Source: Trichomonas tenax (taxonomy: Eukaryota > Parabasalia > Trichomonadida > Trichomonadidae). From it: 64,000 bases of DNA. This document shows, in pieces, positions 18,952 to 28,931 of the stretch; position 1 is the first letter of the stretch, and the number at the start of each line of letters is the position of its first letter. Position numbers and translations under genes: made by a program. The stretch is from NCBI GenBank assembly GCA_023091735.1, contig JALKBU010000063.1:33598-97597 (forward strand), given 5' to 3'. The notes beneath the pieces are model-generated. The model had not been told where the DNA came from. It did not search any database and was given only the letters and a program-made list of their open reading frames with translations.

Positions 18952-20513
18952 ATTTATATATTTGTATTAATTTCTTTATATAAACTTTTTTTGTGTTTAT
19001 TTTTTAAACAACATTGTCATCTATGGCAATCAATATGCAGCGGAAATGTCATCCACAATTGAATAAAAAAATAAACTTTTTTGATTTCAAATTCATAAAA
19101 AGGGGAGGAACTTCACTTTTTGTTTTGTCGGCCATATAAAACTTCATAGAGAGAGACACTGCTTTGCACACTCTTCTGCAAAGCTCGATATATATATGCA
19201 TCAGTACTGCCTCCATATGATAGAATACACTATGACTCTAAAAAATTCTCACGATCTAGAAATTTCGAAATTAAAATCACTCTCGTCAGAACATAGCGCC
19301 ATGCCTTACGAAGAGGTACATCAGCAATAAGCTATGATTGCCGCCTTCAAAAGAGGGTCAATAAAACGCAATTTTCAGAACCTCAAAATTTAGAAATAAC
19401 TTGTAGATGCTGCTTCATCCCTCATATCGCAGACACCCCGCATATTGCAAACATCCTAAGCTTTGTAGATTACAATTTTAATTTTTCGAGATACGATCTG
19501 GAAATGCGAAATAATTTTTATAAATCTTGCATTTGATATCACATGTTTACCATACAGGATACATCCATTAATACTATTTGATTATATTTGTATTTGGCGA
19601 GTTAATAAAATTTTCATATATTTTTCTCTCCATAGAATTATCATTTATATACTACGAATAATCTACTATTCGTCTAAATATTATACATTCATGTGTATTT
19701 TTTGAAAATATCTTAAGAATAAAATTCAAAATTTTTCTTAATCCAAAATTAGTTTTGATATAAATTTTGTTTTATTCGATGAAAACGAAGTAGCCTAGGC
19801 AAAATTTCAGAAATCGAAAATTTAAATTAGTTTAATTATGGATAATTACCGCTTTTGCTACAACATTTATCTTAAACAGATCGAATTTAGATGATTGATA
19901 TGTATTAGACTGCTTAAGTTTAAATAATGCAATATTCATAATAAAAAGAATATTGGAAAACTGATTGTTTCTGAATGTCAAATGAATATCATAGCACTAA
20001 TAAATGTATTGGTGTATAAACTCGAATGTTTAAACGAAGTTAGTTTTGTGAGCTAATTATCTTTGTGAAATATAAGTAATTGAGACTAATTTATTCACTG
20101 AATGTATTTTGCCCCTAATGCAGTTAGTTGTATTGCGCATCGCAACAAACTAACATGCATTGTTCAATGTTCAACTGCTGCGAAAACTGTCCGTTAAAAT
20201 AAGGTTATCGAAATTTGAGAGATTTCATCGCATCATATCTCGAAATTTCAAAATTGGATTGCCTTGCACTCCATAGATATATTGTTCCTATAGGCCTATA
20301 GAAGATATATCCAGAGTAGCAAGCCTAAGCGTTTTGAGAAAAAAGAGTTCCCCACCCCTTTTTATTCATATAATTCAAGTACTTATGGCCTTTTTACAAC
20401 TATAATATTAGTCTCTTTTATGATTTTTTATTTTTTTTTTTTTTTTTTTTTTTTGACATGTAAATATAAGTGACGATTTTCAGTTTTCTTTTTCCTCAAT
20501 AAAAAAAATAATT
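18952..20513. other. 1.5-kb intergenic stretch without a gene
   Basis: No supported ORF. It contains a perfect 8-bp hairpin GCTTTGCA/TGCAAAGC (19161-19168 and 19177-19184, 8-nt loop). A 24-base T run (20431-20454) abuts TGACATGTAAA at 20454-20464 upstream of the LisH gene. No tRNA or rRNA pattern is seen. Confidence 0.5.
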
Positions 20514-20885
20514 ATGAGTGCAAAAGGAATTAGCGATCAAGCAGTCGAAAGACTTGAAGAGTCTGGATATTTAATGAATGTCCGCTCTGAAATGAAAGCA
20601 GAAATCATGAAATGCCTCGTAGAAATGGAAAATCAGGGTGAATTACCACCACATCTTCGCATCAAGCGTTTTACACCAACAACAGATGAAGATAACAACG
20701 CACTTGCATATATAGCAGAGTTTATGAAATTCCACGGTCTCGAACACTCCTTAGAGTGCCTCAAAGCTGAAACTAACGGTGAAATCTTACAAATCCGCAG
20801 TGGTGGTTCGATGAGTGAGTTAGCACAGGCAATAGCAAGCCATGATGCTAGCGGAAACGGTCCAAATCCACTTCTTGCTGATTAA
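20514..20885 (+). CDS. LisH protein of the FOP/TON1/FOR20 type
   Basis: 123 residues. The N-terminal helix has the pattern of the TON_N region (MNVRSEMKAEIMKCLVEME), and a LisH motif follows at about 60-90 (ALAYIAEFMKFHGLEHSLEC, then LKAETN). Proteins with this architecture (FGFR1OP/FOP, FOR20, TON1) sit at centrosomes and basal bodies or organise cortical microtubules. That role fits a multiflagellate cell, but is inference. The ATG at 20514 lies 50 bp after a perfect TGACATGTAAA (20454-20464) with TCAATAAAAAAAATAATT just before it. The stop is followed at once by AAAA. Confidence 0.75.
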   Translation: MSAKGISDQAVERLEESGYLMNVRSEMKAEIMKCLVEMENQGELPPHLRIKRFTPTTDEDNNALAYIAEFMKFHGLEHSLECLKAETNGEILQIRSGGSMSELAQAIASHDASGNGPNPLLAD

Positions 20886-21233
20886 AAATATTATACAATT
20901 TTATTCTTTGTGCAATTAAATACCAATTTTATGAAACATTCTTCATACCTGTATTTCCCTGATACATGCACTGAAGTCTCATTTCCTAAACTCAAAAATG
21001 TGTTGATAATTTATAATATATACTCTGTTATTAAGAAACTATTATAAAAATAGCGCGCCAGAAAGTAGTGCTGATGATTCGTGGATATTATGCTTTTGAT
21101 ATCAAAATATTTTTTGATTAAAAATGGCATAAGGTCAATATTTTTTGATGGTTTTGTTGTGTAATTAAAGTATATTCTAAAAATAGAAAATCTAGATTTG
21201 CTAAAAAAATACAATAACGTATATTTTTATCAG

Positions 21234-21800
21234 ATGAGAAAAGGAGTTCCTCCTCAAGCAAAGAATAAAAAGGCAGATATTTCAGCTGTCGAGGAAGAAC
21301 ACCTTCCGGAGACAGGAAACAACACGTTTAACATGGCAAATGGTGCAAAATACGAAGGCGATTGGAAAAGATTCGAAAATGTATTAAAACGACACGGTAA
21401 AGGAGTTTTCACTTGCGAAGAATTCACTTACGAAGGAGATTTCGGGGAAGATGTATTCCATGGCAAAGGATTTATTAAATTCAAAGATGGATCTAACTAT
21501 ATTGGAGATTTCCGCCATGGTTCTATAACCGGAAAGGGAAAGTACACTTTTGTAGACGGTTCTACTTACGAAGGAGCTTTTAGAGACGGAAAAATGCATG
21601 GTATTGGATTATTCTCGACTGTTTATGGTGATAAATGGCGTGGTCCGTGGAACAATGGATTATCTTCGTGTCCAATATATCCACAGGCACCTCCAGAGCC
21701 AGTATTCGAAGAGGAAGAAGAGGAAGAATTCTTCGAAGAAGAAATGATGCAGGATCAGGGTGAGATGGAATGCGAAATGGAAGGTGAAGGAGAATATTGA
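21234..21800 (+). CDS. MORN-repeat protein
   Basis: 188 residues with four to five MORN repeats between about 35 and 140: YEGDWKRFENVLKRHGKGVF, YEGDFGEDVFHGKGFIKF, YIGDFRHGSITGKGKYTF, YEGAFRDGKMHGIGLF and a degenerate last one. A strongly acidic tail (runs of Glu) ends the protein. MORN repeats bind lipids or tether cytoskeleton to membrane. In protists they often mark basal-body or flagellar structures. The open frame begins with TTG at 21198. The true start is ATG 21234, preceded by TTTTTATCAG. Confidence 0.88.
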   Translation: MRKGVPPQAKNKKADISAVEEEHLPETGNNTFNMANGAKYEGDWKRFENVLKRHGKGVFTCEEFTYEGDFGEDVFHGKGFIKFKDGSNYIGDFRHGSITGKGKYTFVDGSTYEGAFRDGKMHGIGLFSTVYGDKWRGPWNNGLSSCPIYPQAPPEPVFEEEEEEEFFEEEMMQDQGEMECEMEGEGEY

Positions 21801-21953
21801 AAAGATAATACTCATATCTAAAAAAATTGTTAGCATCCTTAATTATATAGTTATTTTTTCTTTACAAGCCAATGGTTACACCTTTAGTGATTCTAATAGA
21901 CTTAATTTTAGATAATTTTATTTAAAGAACATATAATTTTTGTCCAATAATTG

Positions 21954-22544
21954 TTAACAGCATTTCTTTTTCTCAGTTGTTTCTTCAAGATCAACTGCAT
22001 CATTAACACTTTGGTTGGACATCTTATTTGCCACTGTTTCCGCGATGTGCTGGAAAGTTTCAGAAACTCCTTCGCCAGTTGAAGCGGATGTCTTGTGGAA
22101 CGAAAATCCTTCGTTCTTAGCCCATCTTTCAATAGCTTGGACGTCTACGCTTCCAGATTGTGGGACAAGATCTAATTTATTTCCAACGATAGCAATATGA
22201 TAGTAATCTGAGCAATGCTGCTTAAACTGGTCAACGTAGATTTTCATCTCGTCAAATGTATTTGGTAAAGTTAAATCGAAAACAGCAATCGCGCATAAAG
22301 CGTCACGATAGTAAATTGGGGCTAAACTCCTATATCTTTCTTGACCTGCAGTATCCCATATCTGGAAGGATATATCAGCATCGTTTATTCTGAAAGTATG
22401 TAAAATGAAAGATGCGCCAACTGTCGCAATTGTGTTCTTTTCGAAATTTCCGAAGTGAAATTTTGTTAGCAATGATGTTTTACCGACTCTCTGTGTTCCA
22501 ATTAATGCCAGCTTCAGAGTTTTCGCTCTCGCTCTGGTTTTCAT
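21954..22544 (-). CDS. Rab-family small GTPase
   Basis: 196 residues. P-loop GTQRVGKTS at 16-24, switch II WDTAGQERYRS, the NKLD guanine-specificity motif, the SAS motif, and a C-terminal KKKCC for geranylgeranylation. The effector region (ATVGASF) is of the Rab5/Rab21/Rab22 style. It should control an endosomal or secretory membrane step. It converges with the MORN gene (about 150 bp between stops). The ATG at 22544 is the first Met of the frame. Confidence 0.92.
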   Translation of the reverse strand: MKTRARAKTLKLALIGTQRVGKTSLLTKFHFGNFEKNTIATVGASFILHTFRINDADISFQIWDTAGQERYRSLAPIYYRDALCAIAVFDLTLPNTFDEMKIYVDQFKQHCSDYYHIAIVGNKLDLVPQSGSVDVQAIERWAKNEGFSFHKTSASTGEGVSETFQHIAETVANKMSNQSVNDAVDLEETTEKKKCC

Positions 22545-23437
22545 TTTTTTTTAGTGGATAAAACCGAAACAAGTCCGATTTTTCACTGGATATATTTATT
22601 GGTTCCTATATAGTGCTGAAGAATATATTTTAGGATTTTTTCGTGTTCGAAATTTCATAAATAATTTCATTTTAAAGGGTTTGACATTTATCATTGATAT
22701 ATACACATAAAATGCATGATATATATAAAAGTAAAACTTGAATAGTTCATTATTTTATCAAAAAAAATATAATTATCATTCTCATACCTATCAAGTCTAT
22801 ACACACACAGCATCACTTTCTCGTACTAAAGACCCTGAAGTCTCTTATAAAGATTGCTTTTTTGACAAAAGAATTGTCATTTGTCAAATAAAAATTTTAC
22901 ATGAAAATTGGATTCGTATATTTTATTTTGGGTCAATTTTATGATTATTAGAATATCTATAGTGTGGTTATTTTATATTTTAAGTTTAAGTCAAAACAAT
23001 TTTTCAATTTCTCGAACATTATTTCCTTTGCAAATGTAATATAATTTGCATTGCAATGCTATTCTCAAAGTTTCGAACGCCAAATCAAAAAGTAACACAT
23101 CAAAATTTTCGGACGTTTATTTTAAGCTTTTCAGAATATACTATGTATAAAAATGCTTTTTCTCAAATTTCAACCGAAAATAAATGTTCAGGGTGTAAAA
23201 AATATCTTGACCTAATTTTGTGTTTTTTAAAATATGTTTATTATGTGTATGCTATGTTTAGAGTTTGAGCCAAAAATAAATTTGCGCACTTTTTCTGACC
23301 CGGGTCGTTAAAATCACAACTAACAATTTAGAGCATAAACAATCAAAATGCAAGTTTTTTTCAGGAAATTTATTGTCACTTTTTATCTAGATTTTTGTGA
23401 AAACACTTTTTTAAGATTAGATTTTTCAATAATCATT
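22545..23437. other. Divergent intergenic region, no gene
   Basis: AT-rich; the ORFs at 22738-22944 and 23056-23268 have random composition and are not called. The 3' end carries a strong initiator, TCAATAATCATT, directly before the ATG at 23438. Confidence 0.5.
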
Positions 23438-24754
23438 ATGCTTTTCCCTATTTTTATATCTTCGGCCCTGTGTCAGATACAGCGCATGGCTCTGGAAGAT
23501 TTAGACTACAGTAAAGCATCCACAAGGACAACAGAAACTGAAACATTCAAATATACTTTAACCACAATAAATAATCAGGAAACATTAACCGAAATCTATT
23601 CAAATACATACACACAGATCGAGGTAGTGCCAGAATTTGAGTATTTTACGACAGCTACGGTTGGCTGGTGGAAAAGACCTTATACAATCCCGGGTATTTG
23701 TTTCGGCGTTCTTTTGATTGCAGGATGTCTCACCACTCTTTTCTGGGCCGGTTCTTACGGTTCGGTGGACATTACACAACAAAATTTCGATAATTTATTA
23801 GAACCAGAGAAAAATGACAAAGATAAAGCAGGCACCAAGAAGCAGACAAGAACAAGAAGAGCGCGGACATTTGCTGGTGCTCCAAAGAGTAAGCGTGGTT
23901 TCGACTCGAAGCAACATGCAGGAAAACGCAGGAGGAAGAAAGCAGGCAAAGGCAAACAGCTTGGCGATGAAATTGATTTCGATGACCGCCTTGATCTTAC
24001 ATTCACAACAAACAAGCCACCAACTTCATCAAGACCAGCTACCAGAACAAGAAGATCAAATACAACAATGGGTGACGGACGAGGAAAGAAGAAGAGCGTC
24101 ATTTTGGGCGGTGATGATGAAACTGATGATTGGTTTGATGTCACTATTACAAGTGATGGAACAGATTCAACTGCTCCTAAATCGAGAAGGAGAAGCTTTA
24201 CCAGCGAGGAAAGGCCAAGATCAAAGAGATCGAACTCTGTTTCATATGATAAGCCACCTGTTTCTAAGCGTCGCCGCAGCATGTCGGTGATGGCTGATGA
24301 CAAGTCCAAGAAGCCACAAGGCAAGGATAAGGCAGAAGAGGAGAAAGATGAACCAAGATCTCGTCGTCACTCCGTTGCTATCACTTCACGTCGACGCAAT
24401 TCAGCAGCTCTCGACCTCACTTCAGACAGTGAAAGCGATAGTGATAAGCCAGTCAGCCGCCGCAGCTCTCGTGACGAAGGTAAGAGTAAGAGCAGAAGCC
24501 GAAGCAGCACTGTTTCAGAAGACAAATCAAAGAAGTCGAAGAAGGATGGGAAGCCAACAAGCCGTCGTGGTTCATCTGCAGAAAAGAGCAAGAATCAACG
24601 GAGCAACTCCGTTAGAGCACCAACACGTCGCTTTCAGCCTTCTTCTTCATCATCATCTGATTCAGAATCATCCTCATCAGGTAGAAATGTAGTCGCAAGA
24701 TTCAAAGTTCAGAATTCATCTAGTTCCGACCGCGATTTTGACATATCCTCATAA
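23438..24754 (+). CDS. Membrane protein with a long RS-rich cytoplasmic tail
   Basis: 438 residues. A cleavable signal peptide is likely (MLFPIFISSALCQ). A short Thr-rich ectodomain of about 70 residues follows, then a transmembrane helix at about 86-108 (GICFGVLLIAGCLTTLFWAG). The remaining 320 residues are basic and rich in Ser-Arg, Lys and Asp, with many RRxS-type sites and poly-Ser near the end. The tail looks like a platform for phosphorylation. The initiator TCAATAATCATT abuts the ATG at 23438, which also starts a proper signal peptide. An in-frame ATG 90 bp upstream (23348) is less likely. The family is not recognised, and RS-rich tails on plasma-membrane proteins are unusual. Confidence 0.75.
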   Translation: MLFPIFISSALCQIQRMALEDLDYSKASTRTTETETFKYTLTTINNQETLTEIYSNTYTQIEVVPEFEYFTTATVGWWKRPYTIPGICFGVLLIAGCLTTLFWAGSYGSVDITQQNFDNLLEPEKNDKDKAGTKKQTRTRRARTFAGAPKSKRGFDSKQHAGKRRRKKAGKGKQLGDEIDFDDRLDLTFTTNKPPTSSRPATRTRRSNTTMGDGRGKKKSVILGGDDETDDWFDVTITSDGTDSTAPKSRRRSFTSEERPRSKRSNSVSYDKPPVSKRRRSMSVMADDKSKKPQGKDKAEEEKDEPRSRRHSVAITSRRRNSAALDLTSDSESDSDKPVSRRSSRDEGKSKSRSRSSTVSEDKSKKSKKDGKPTSRRGSSAEKSKNQRSNSVRAPTRRFQPSSSSSSDSESSSSGRNVVARFKVQNSSSSDRDFDISS

Positions 24755-24856
24755 ACATATTGTTTTTAATTTTAAACCAACTACTCATCTCTTTTTTATG
24801 TCCCATAAGAACAAAAAATATTAAAAATCAAGTAATATGCCAAGTAAACTGTTATA

Positions 24857-24887
24857 TGTCATGTAATGCGATAATATGACATGTAAA
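24857..24887 (+). promoter_or_regulatory. Paired TGACATGTAAA-type motifs
   Basis: TGTCATGTAAT at 24857-24867 and TGACATGTAAA at 24877-24887, 20 bases apart on the same strand and ending 21 bp before the ATG of the cap methyltransferase gene. The same 11-mer recurs upstream of several other genes in the window. Confidence 0.55.
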
Positions 24888-24908
24888 AATTGAAATTTGA
24901 CAAAAATA

Positions 24909-25949
24909 ATGAATATATCTGATATTGTTAATGATGTTTCCACGGGCTATGATCAGATCAAAACTACATCTATCAAAGAGAGGTCGGAGACAAGTACGTT
25001 TCATTTACGTGAATTTAACAACTTTATAAAGAGTTGGCTGATTTATAAGTATTGCCCGTCTCCAAATGCCAATATTCTTGATCTAGCATGTGGTAAAGGA
25101 GGTGATATTCCAAAATTCAAACTTAAAAACCCAGCATACATTACATTCGCCGACATTTCACCGGAATCAGTCAAAGAATGCTACAGAAAATACGCTCCAG
25201 AGTCAGAAAGGATCAAAGCAAAGTTCGTTATTGGCGATTCTTTCAATTGTGTGCTTCAAGATGTCGTTCCAAAAGTTATTTATCATTTTGCTTCTTGCCA
25301 AATGGCACTTCACTATTCATTTAAATCACCGGAAATGGCCCGCAGAGCCATCAAAAACTTAACTGAACAGCTTGCGCCAGGAAGTTGCATTGCAATCACA
25401 ACAATCAACGCTTGTAGACTTGTTAGACTATTCAGAGAAAGGGCAGATAAAAGTTTTCCAGGGGATGATAAAATAGATACAATCGGAAATGAACTTTATT
25501 CTGCAAAACGTAATTTTGATCTCAAAAATATTCCTGTTTTCGGTGCTGGATACGTTTTCCGGTTGGAAAATGCCGTCAATAGTATTGAAGAATATTTAGT
25601 TCATCCAAAAGTTTTGAACGATTTATTTGAAGAACAAAACTGTAAGTTAGAGTATTCTAAAGGCTTCCAGGAGTTCTATCATGAAGCGTGCAACAATATT
25701 CCAGAAGCTAAAGAGTTATATATGAGACTTCTCACGAAGAAAACAAAAGATTTCTCTGGTGCAGCGATGACTTCAAGCGAATGGGATATTATTTGGCTCT
25801 ACTGCATCTATGTCTTCCGTAAATCCGGTGATCCCCCAGAATTACCAAAGATGACAAAGAGATTCCCTAAGGTCACGAATGAGATGACTTATATCGATGC
25901 TCAGACATTAGAACTATGTACTGTTGATGTTCCAGATCTTCGCAAGTAA
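24909..25949 (+). CDS. mRNA cap guanine-N7 methyltransferase
   Basis: 346 residues. The SAM-binding motif I LDLACGKGGD is at 57-66, followed by TFADISPESVKEC and the family phrase FASCQMALHYSF with LAPGSCIAITT. These match RNMT/Abd1. The enzyme methylates the GpppN cap at N7 in the nucleus, after the triphosphatase and guanylyltransferase. Its presence agrees with the cap type reported for trichomonad mRNAs. The open frame begins with TTG at 24897; the first ATG is 24909. It lies tail to tail with the RPA32 gene, with 58 bp between the stops. Confidence 0.92.
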   Translation: MNISDIVNDVSTGYDQIKTTSIKERSETSTFHLREFNNFIKSWLIYKYCPSPNANILDLACGKGGDIPKFKLKNPAYITFADISPESVKECYRKYAPESERIKAKFVIGDSFNCVLQDVVPKVIYHFASCQMALHYSFKSPEMARRAIKNLTEQLAPGSCIAITTINACRLVRLFRERADKSFPGDDKIDTIGNELYSAKRNFDLKNIPVFGAGYVFRLENAVNSIEEYLVHPKVLNDLFEEQNCKLEYSKGFQEFYHEACNNIPEAKELYMRLLTKKTKDFSGAAMTSSEWDIIWLYCIYVFRKSGDPPELPKMTKRFPKVTNEMTYIDAQTLELCTVDVPDLRK

Positions 25950-26007
25950 TTATTTTTGTTTTATAAAGGATAAATATATATTATTTGATAAAATTTATAT
26001 ATATTTT

Positions 26008-26724
26008 TTAGGCAAGAGCAACTGTGTCCTCGTCGATGTTATAAATCAAACCGTCCAAGTTGATACGTTCAATAGCATTGTGAATGGACTCAACAGGATA
26101 CCTATCTTTCAAATGCGATATAATTTCGCTAATTTGTGCATTACCAAGATTTCTGATAACGGCAACAACAGCATCATTGATTTCTTCAGCTGATGCGGCC
26201 TTAGATTCTGTCTGAGCTGCTTCGTGTTCAGCAACTTCTTCGCGATGTAATGTATAAACAGTATTTTGTGGGAAGCCTTTGTTGATGGCATAAAGGTGGG
26301 CATGGATGACGTCCAAGTTATGGTAAGCTATGCGGTCATGGTCAGTAACTTTCTCGATAAATTGAGCTTCAATGAAAATCTCATTCTTATCCTTATCAAA
26401 TTTGATTAAACCTGAAGCAGCGATGTATACATTTGTTTCGAATGGTTCTTTATCAGCTTCAGTGACTCTTAAATGGACTTCGATTGTTCCTGAGCCATCA
26501 GAAACGAGATAAATGTCTCTGTCAATATTACTCCTATCCACTGACTGAACTACACCGATGATTCTAACAGAAACTGCTTTGACGCCATCGATATTAAACA
26601 AATTGTTCTCTTGTGAAGCAGTTATAACTTGCTTGACAGAGACAGGAATGACACTGACGGATGTACGAATCACTTCATACTGTCTCTCCGACGAAGGAAC
26701 ATCTGGATCTGCTGTGATACTCAT
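26008..26724 (-). CDS. RPA2: Replication protein A 32-kDa subunit
   Basis: 238 residues with the RPA32 layout. A short Ser-containing N-terminus leads into an OB fold from about 45 to 150 (VKAVSVRIIGVVQSVDRS, YLVSDGSGTIEVHL, YIAASGLIKFDKDKNEIFIE, HNLDVIHAHLYAIN) and a C-terminal winged helix (about 180-238, ISEIISHLKDRYPVESIHNA). RPA binds single-stranded DNA in replication and repair. The N-terminal phosphorylation region is much shorter than in animals. The ATG at 26724 follows TTCATTTTTTTTAAAAA, a good initiator. Confidence 0.9.
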   Translation of the reverse strand: MSITADPDVPSSERQYEVIRTSVSVIPVSVKQVITASQENNLFNIDGVKAVSVRIIGVVQSVDRSNIDRDIYLVSDGSGTIEVHLRVTEADKEPFETNVYIAASGLIKFDKDKNEIFIEAQFIEKVTDHDRIAYHNLDVIHAHLYAINKGFPQNTVYTLHREEVAEHEAAQTESKAASAEEINDAVVAVIRNLGNAQISEIISHLKDRYPVESIHNAIERINLDGLIYNIDEDTVALA

Positions 26725-27195
26725 TTTTTAAAAAAAATGAAGTACGTTAAGAAGGGAAAAAATACCAAATTTCTGACTTATGACAAAATTTGTGACGAAT
26801 GTCAAAAACATTATATATCCATTTAGAGAATTATTTGAACCTTCTAACTATTATCACTTTTTATAGTATACATTTTTACATCTATCGATAAAGCAAAATA
26901 CAATAACTATGAAAATTATATATCAAATTAAAATATCTTCATATAGACTTATAGGACTATCAAAATATTATCAAAAATCGTTATTGCACTTGATTTGTTA
27001 CCATAAAAACAATATATTAATGATATATTGATCAAATTTATTTTCAAATATGGTTTACGATTGATGTGATAATGTTATTTAAGGATCAAATGATTTCCTA
27101 TGCTGTAGGCAATTATCTAATTTGTATTTAAAGTCTGGATTGTTTGAAAAAATCTACAATATAACATGTTAACTTTATATAAATTATAAATAACT
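26725..27195. other. Intergenic, nothing identified
   Basis: AT-rich spacer between two - strand genes. No RNA gene or supported ORF is seen. Confidence 0.5.
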
Positions 27196-28770
27196 CTATT
27201 CTTCGTCCATTTCTGCATCAAGGGACTTCTGCATGTCACTCCATGACTCTGTTGAGCGCTTCATGAGCTCGCGAAGGAACATTGTTGCGTATTCACCAGA
27301 TCCGAGAGAGAAAGATATAACAGCAGAAAGATTCTTGTTTCCTGTATTTCTTGCAACACGCTGTAATTTCTTATTCTCAAGAAGCTCAGCATCATTGTTG
27401 ATGAGAATTGCATCAGGATCGTCATGCCTAACGACAGAAAGCTCGATATCCTTTGCAAATGCGACAAAATTTCTTGAATCAGCAGTAATTCCATAATCCT
27501 TTGAAATTCTTTTGAGCATTTCTAGCGTGATGCTATCTTCCTTCATCATTGCTATGACTGTTGGATCCTCTGTTTCTCCGCTGCAAAGAGGAATCACGAC
27601 ATCTTCGATCTTTGACTTCTTTGTTGATGGCTTCGGTTTTCCTTTTGTTCCAACCAAATCTGTTTGCAATACTTTGAATCCTTTCCCAGCGCGTGCAGAA
27701 GCGCAGCGATTCCAAATATATGACTGATAAGCATGAACGTACATCATCCTCTGGCGGCGATCAACGGCTTTGAACATTTCAAACTTCGAGTTTGTGTGTC
27801 TTGCAGCATCAACAATCTTTCTTTTGGCAACAGCAGAATGTGGCAAAAGTTCGAGTGCTTTATCGAGATCAGCACGTGCAAATGCTAATTTGGCTTCATG
27901 CATTCTTTGGTCTTCACCTTCAACAGGCTTCATAATAGCATCAACAGCTGCTTCAAAGCGTCCTTGGATCACAAGAATACCAATCTTGTGTGTTGCCGTT
28001 TCACCAGTTCCAAATCTTTGCATGCCATAATAATTAATAAATCCGCTGCGCTTGATATCATCAACTTTTGCTTTAAGCTCCTTCTGACTGATATTAATTC
28101 CTCTGATAGCAATGGTGAAGCGGTTTCCACGCAGATCTCCAAGTCTTAGTTGAGATGTGACATTGCAATATTCACCACATTTCACGCCTTCCAAATTTTC
28201 AAGAGATCTCATGACTTTGTCCAATGGAATATCGCGGACAGTGACATATTGTGTTGTTGCTGCGCGCTTATCTTTGTTGCCTGCAATTCCGAGCTGTGAC
28301 TGTTGGATATTGAGACGAGCGAGAATTTTTGCAATCGCTTCCTGCTGATTGACATTTTCCTTTAAAAGCGTGAATCTGACTATTTCCATTTGCGGACGAC
28401 GCTTTTCTGCATGCTCAAGTGTTGCTTGACCACTGATACGCTTAATGTGAAGCTCTGGATGCTCCATCATGATTAATGCAATTTGTTGCTCTGATTCTTC
28501 CTTAAATGAGAATGATTTCTGAGTTGACTTTATCCAGCGGTCAAATCCTGCTGGATACTGTGGTTTTGGAAGCTTGCTGAAAGAATTCAAATATACAACT
28601 TTTCCATTTGTATCAATTTCGTGAACGTGGAAATCAGAATATTTATGCTTGATGATACCCACGAATCCAGTGCTTTTATTACAATACTGCGTGCATCCGA
28701 CGTTTTCTTCTGTGATTTTCCTGTTCATTTGGCACTTTTTCCACCAAAAAATGTCTTTTTCATATCTCAT
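27196..28770 (-). CDS. PUS7: tRNA/RNA pseudouridine synthase, PUS7/TruD family
   Basis: 524 residues. The N-terminal phrase FVGIIKHKYSDFHVHEID and the catalytic motif AGNKDKRAATTQYVTV (the Asp is the nucleophile) define TruD/PUS7. INYYGMQRFG, with the family's conserved aromatic residues, follows. A substantial insertion domain, usual in eukaryotic PUS7, sits in the second half. The enzyme converts a specific uridine to pseudouridine in tRNAs and some other RNAs. The ATG at 28770 follows TTATCACATA; Met15 (28728) is an alternative start closer to the conserved region. Confidence 0.92.
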   Translation of the reverse strand: MRYEKDIFWWKKCQMNRKITEENVGCTQYCNKSTGFVGIIKHKYSDFHVHEIDTNGKVVYLNSFSKLPKPQYPAGFDRWIKSTQKSFSFKEESEQQIALIMMEHPELHIKRISGQATLEHAEKRRPQMEIVRFTLLKENVNQQEAIAKILARLNIQQSQLGIAGNKDKRAATTQYVTVRDIPLDKVMRSLENLEGVKCGEYCNVTSQLRLGDLRGNRFTIAIRGINISQKELKAKVDDIKRSGFINYYGMQRFGTGETATHKIGILVIQGRFEAAVDAIMKPVEGEDQRMHEAKLAFARADLDKALELLPHSAVAKRKIVDAARHTNSKFEMFKAVDRRQRMMYVHAYQSYIWNRCASARAGKGFKVLQTDLVGTKGKPKPSTKKSKIEDVVIPLCSGETEDPTVIAMMKEDSITLEMLKRISKDYGITADSRNFVAFAKDIELSVVRHDDPDAILINNDAELLENKKLQRVARNTGNKNLSAVISFSLGSGEYATMFLRELMKRSTESWSDMQKSLDAEMDEE

Positions 28771-28931
28771 TATGTGATAACAAATAAACTATTTTGCATA
28801 TAGTATTGTTTTATTTTGATCTTCTACGTGATATCTATGAACTGTAAATCGTGATTATCAATGTTTTATAATTTAATTTGATCATTTATATAAATACGGA
28901 TTTTTAATTCTTATTATAAATATAAAAAAAT

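Noticed and set aside
20431..20454. 24-base T run as a Pol III terminator
   Set aside because: No RNA gene is recognisable upstream; it is more likely promoter-proximal low-complexity DNA of the LisH gene.
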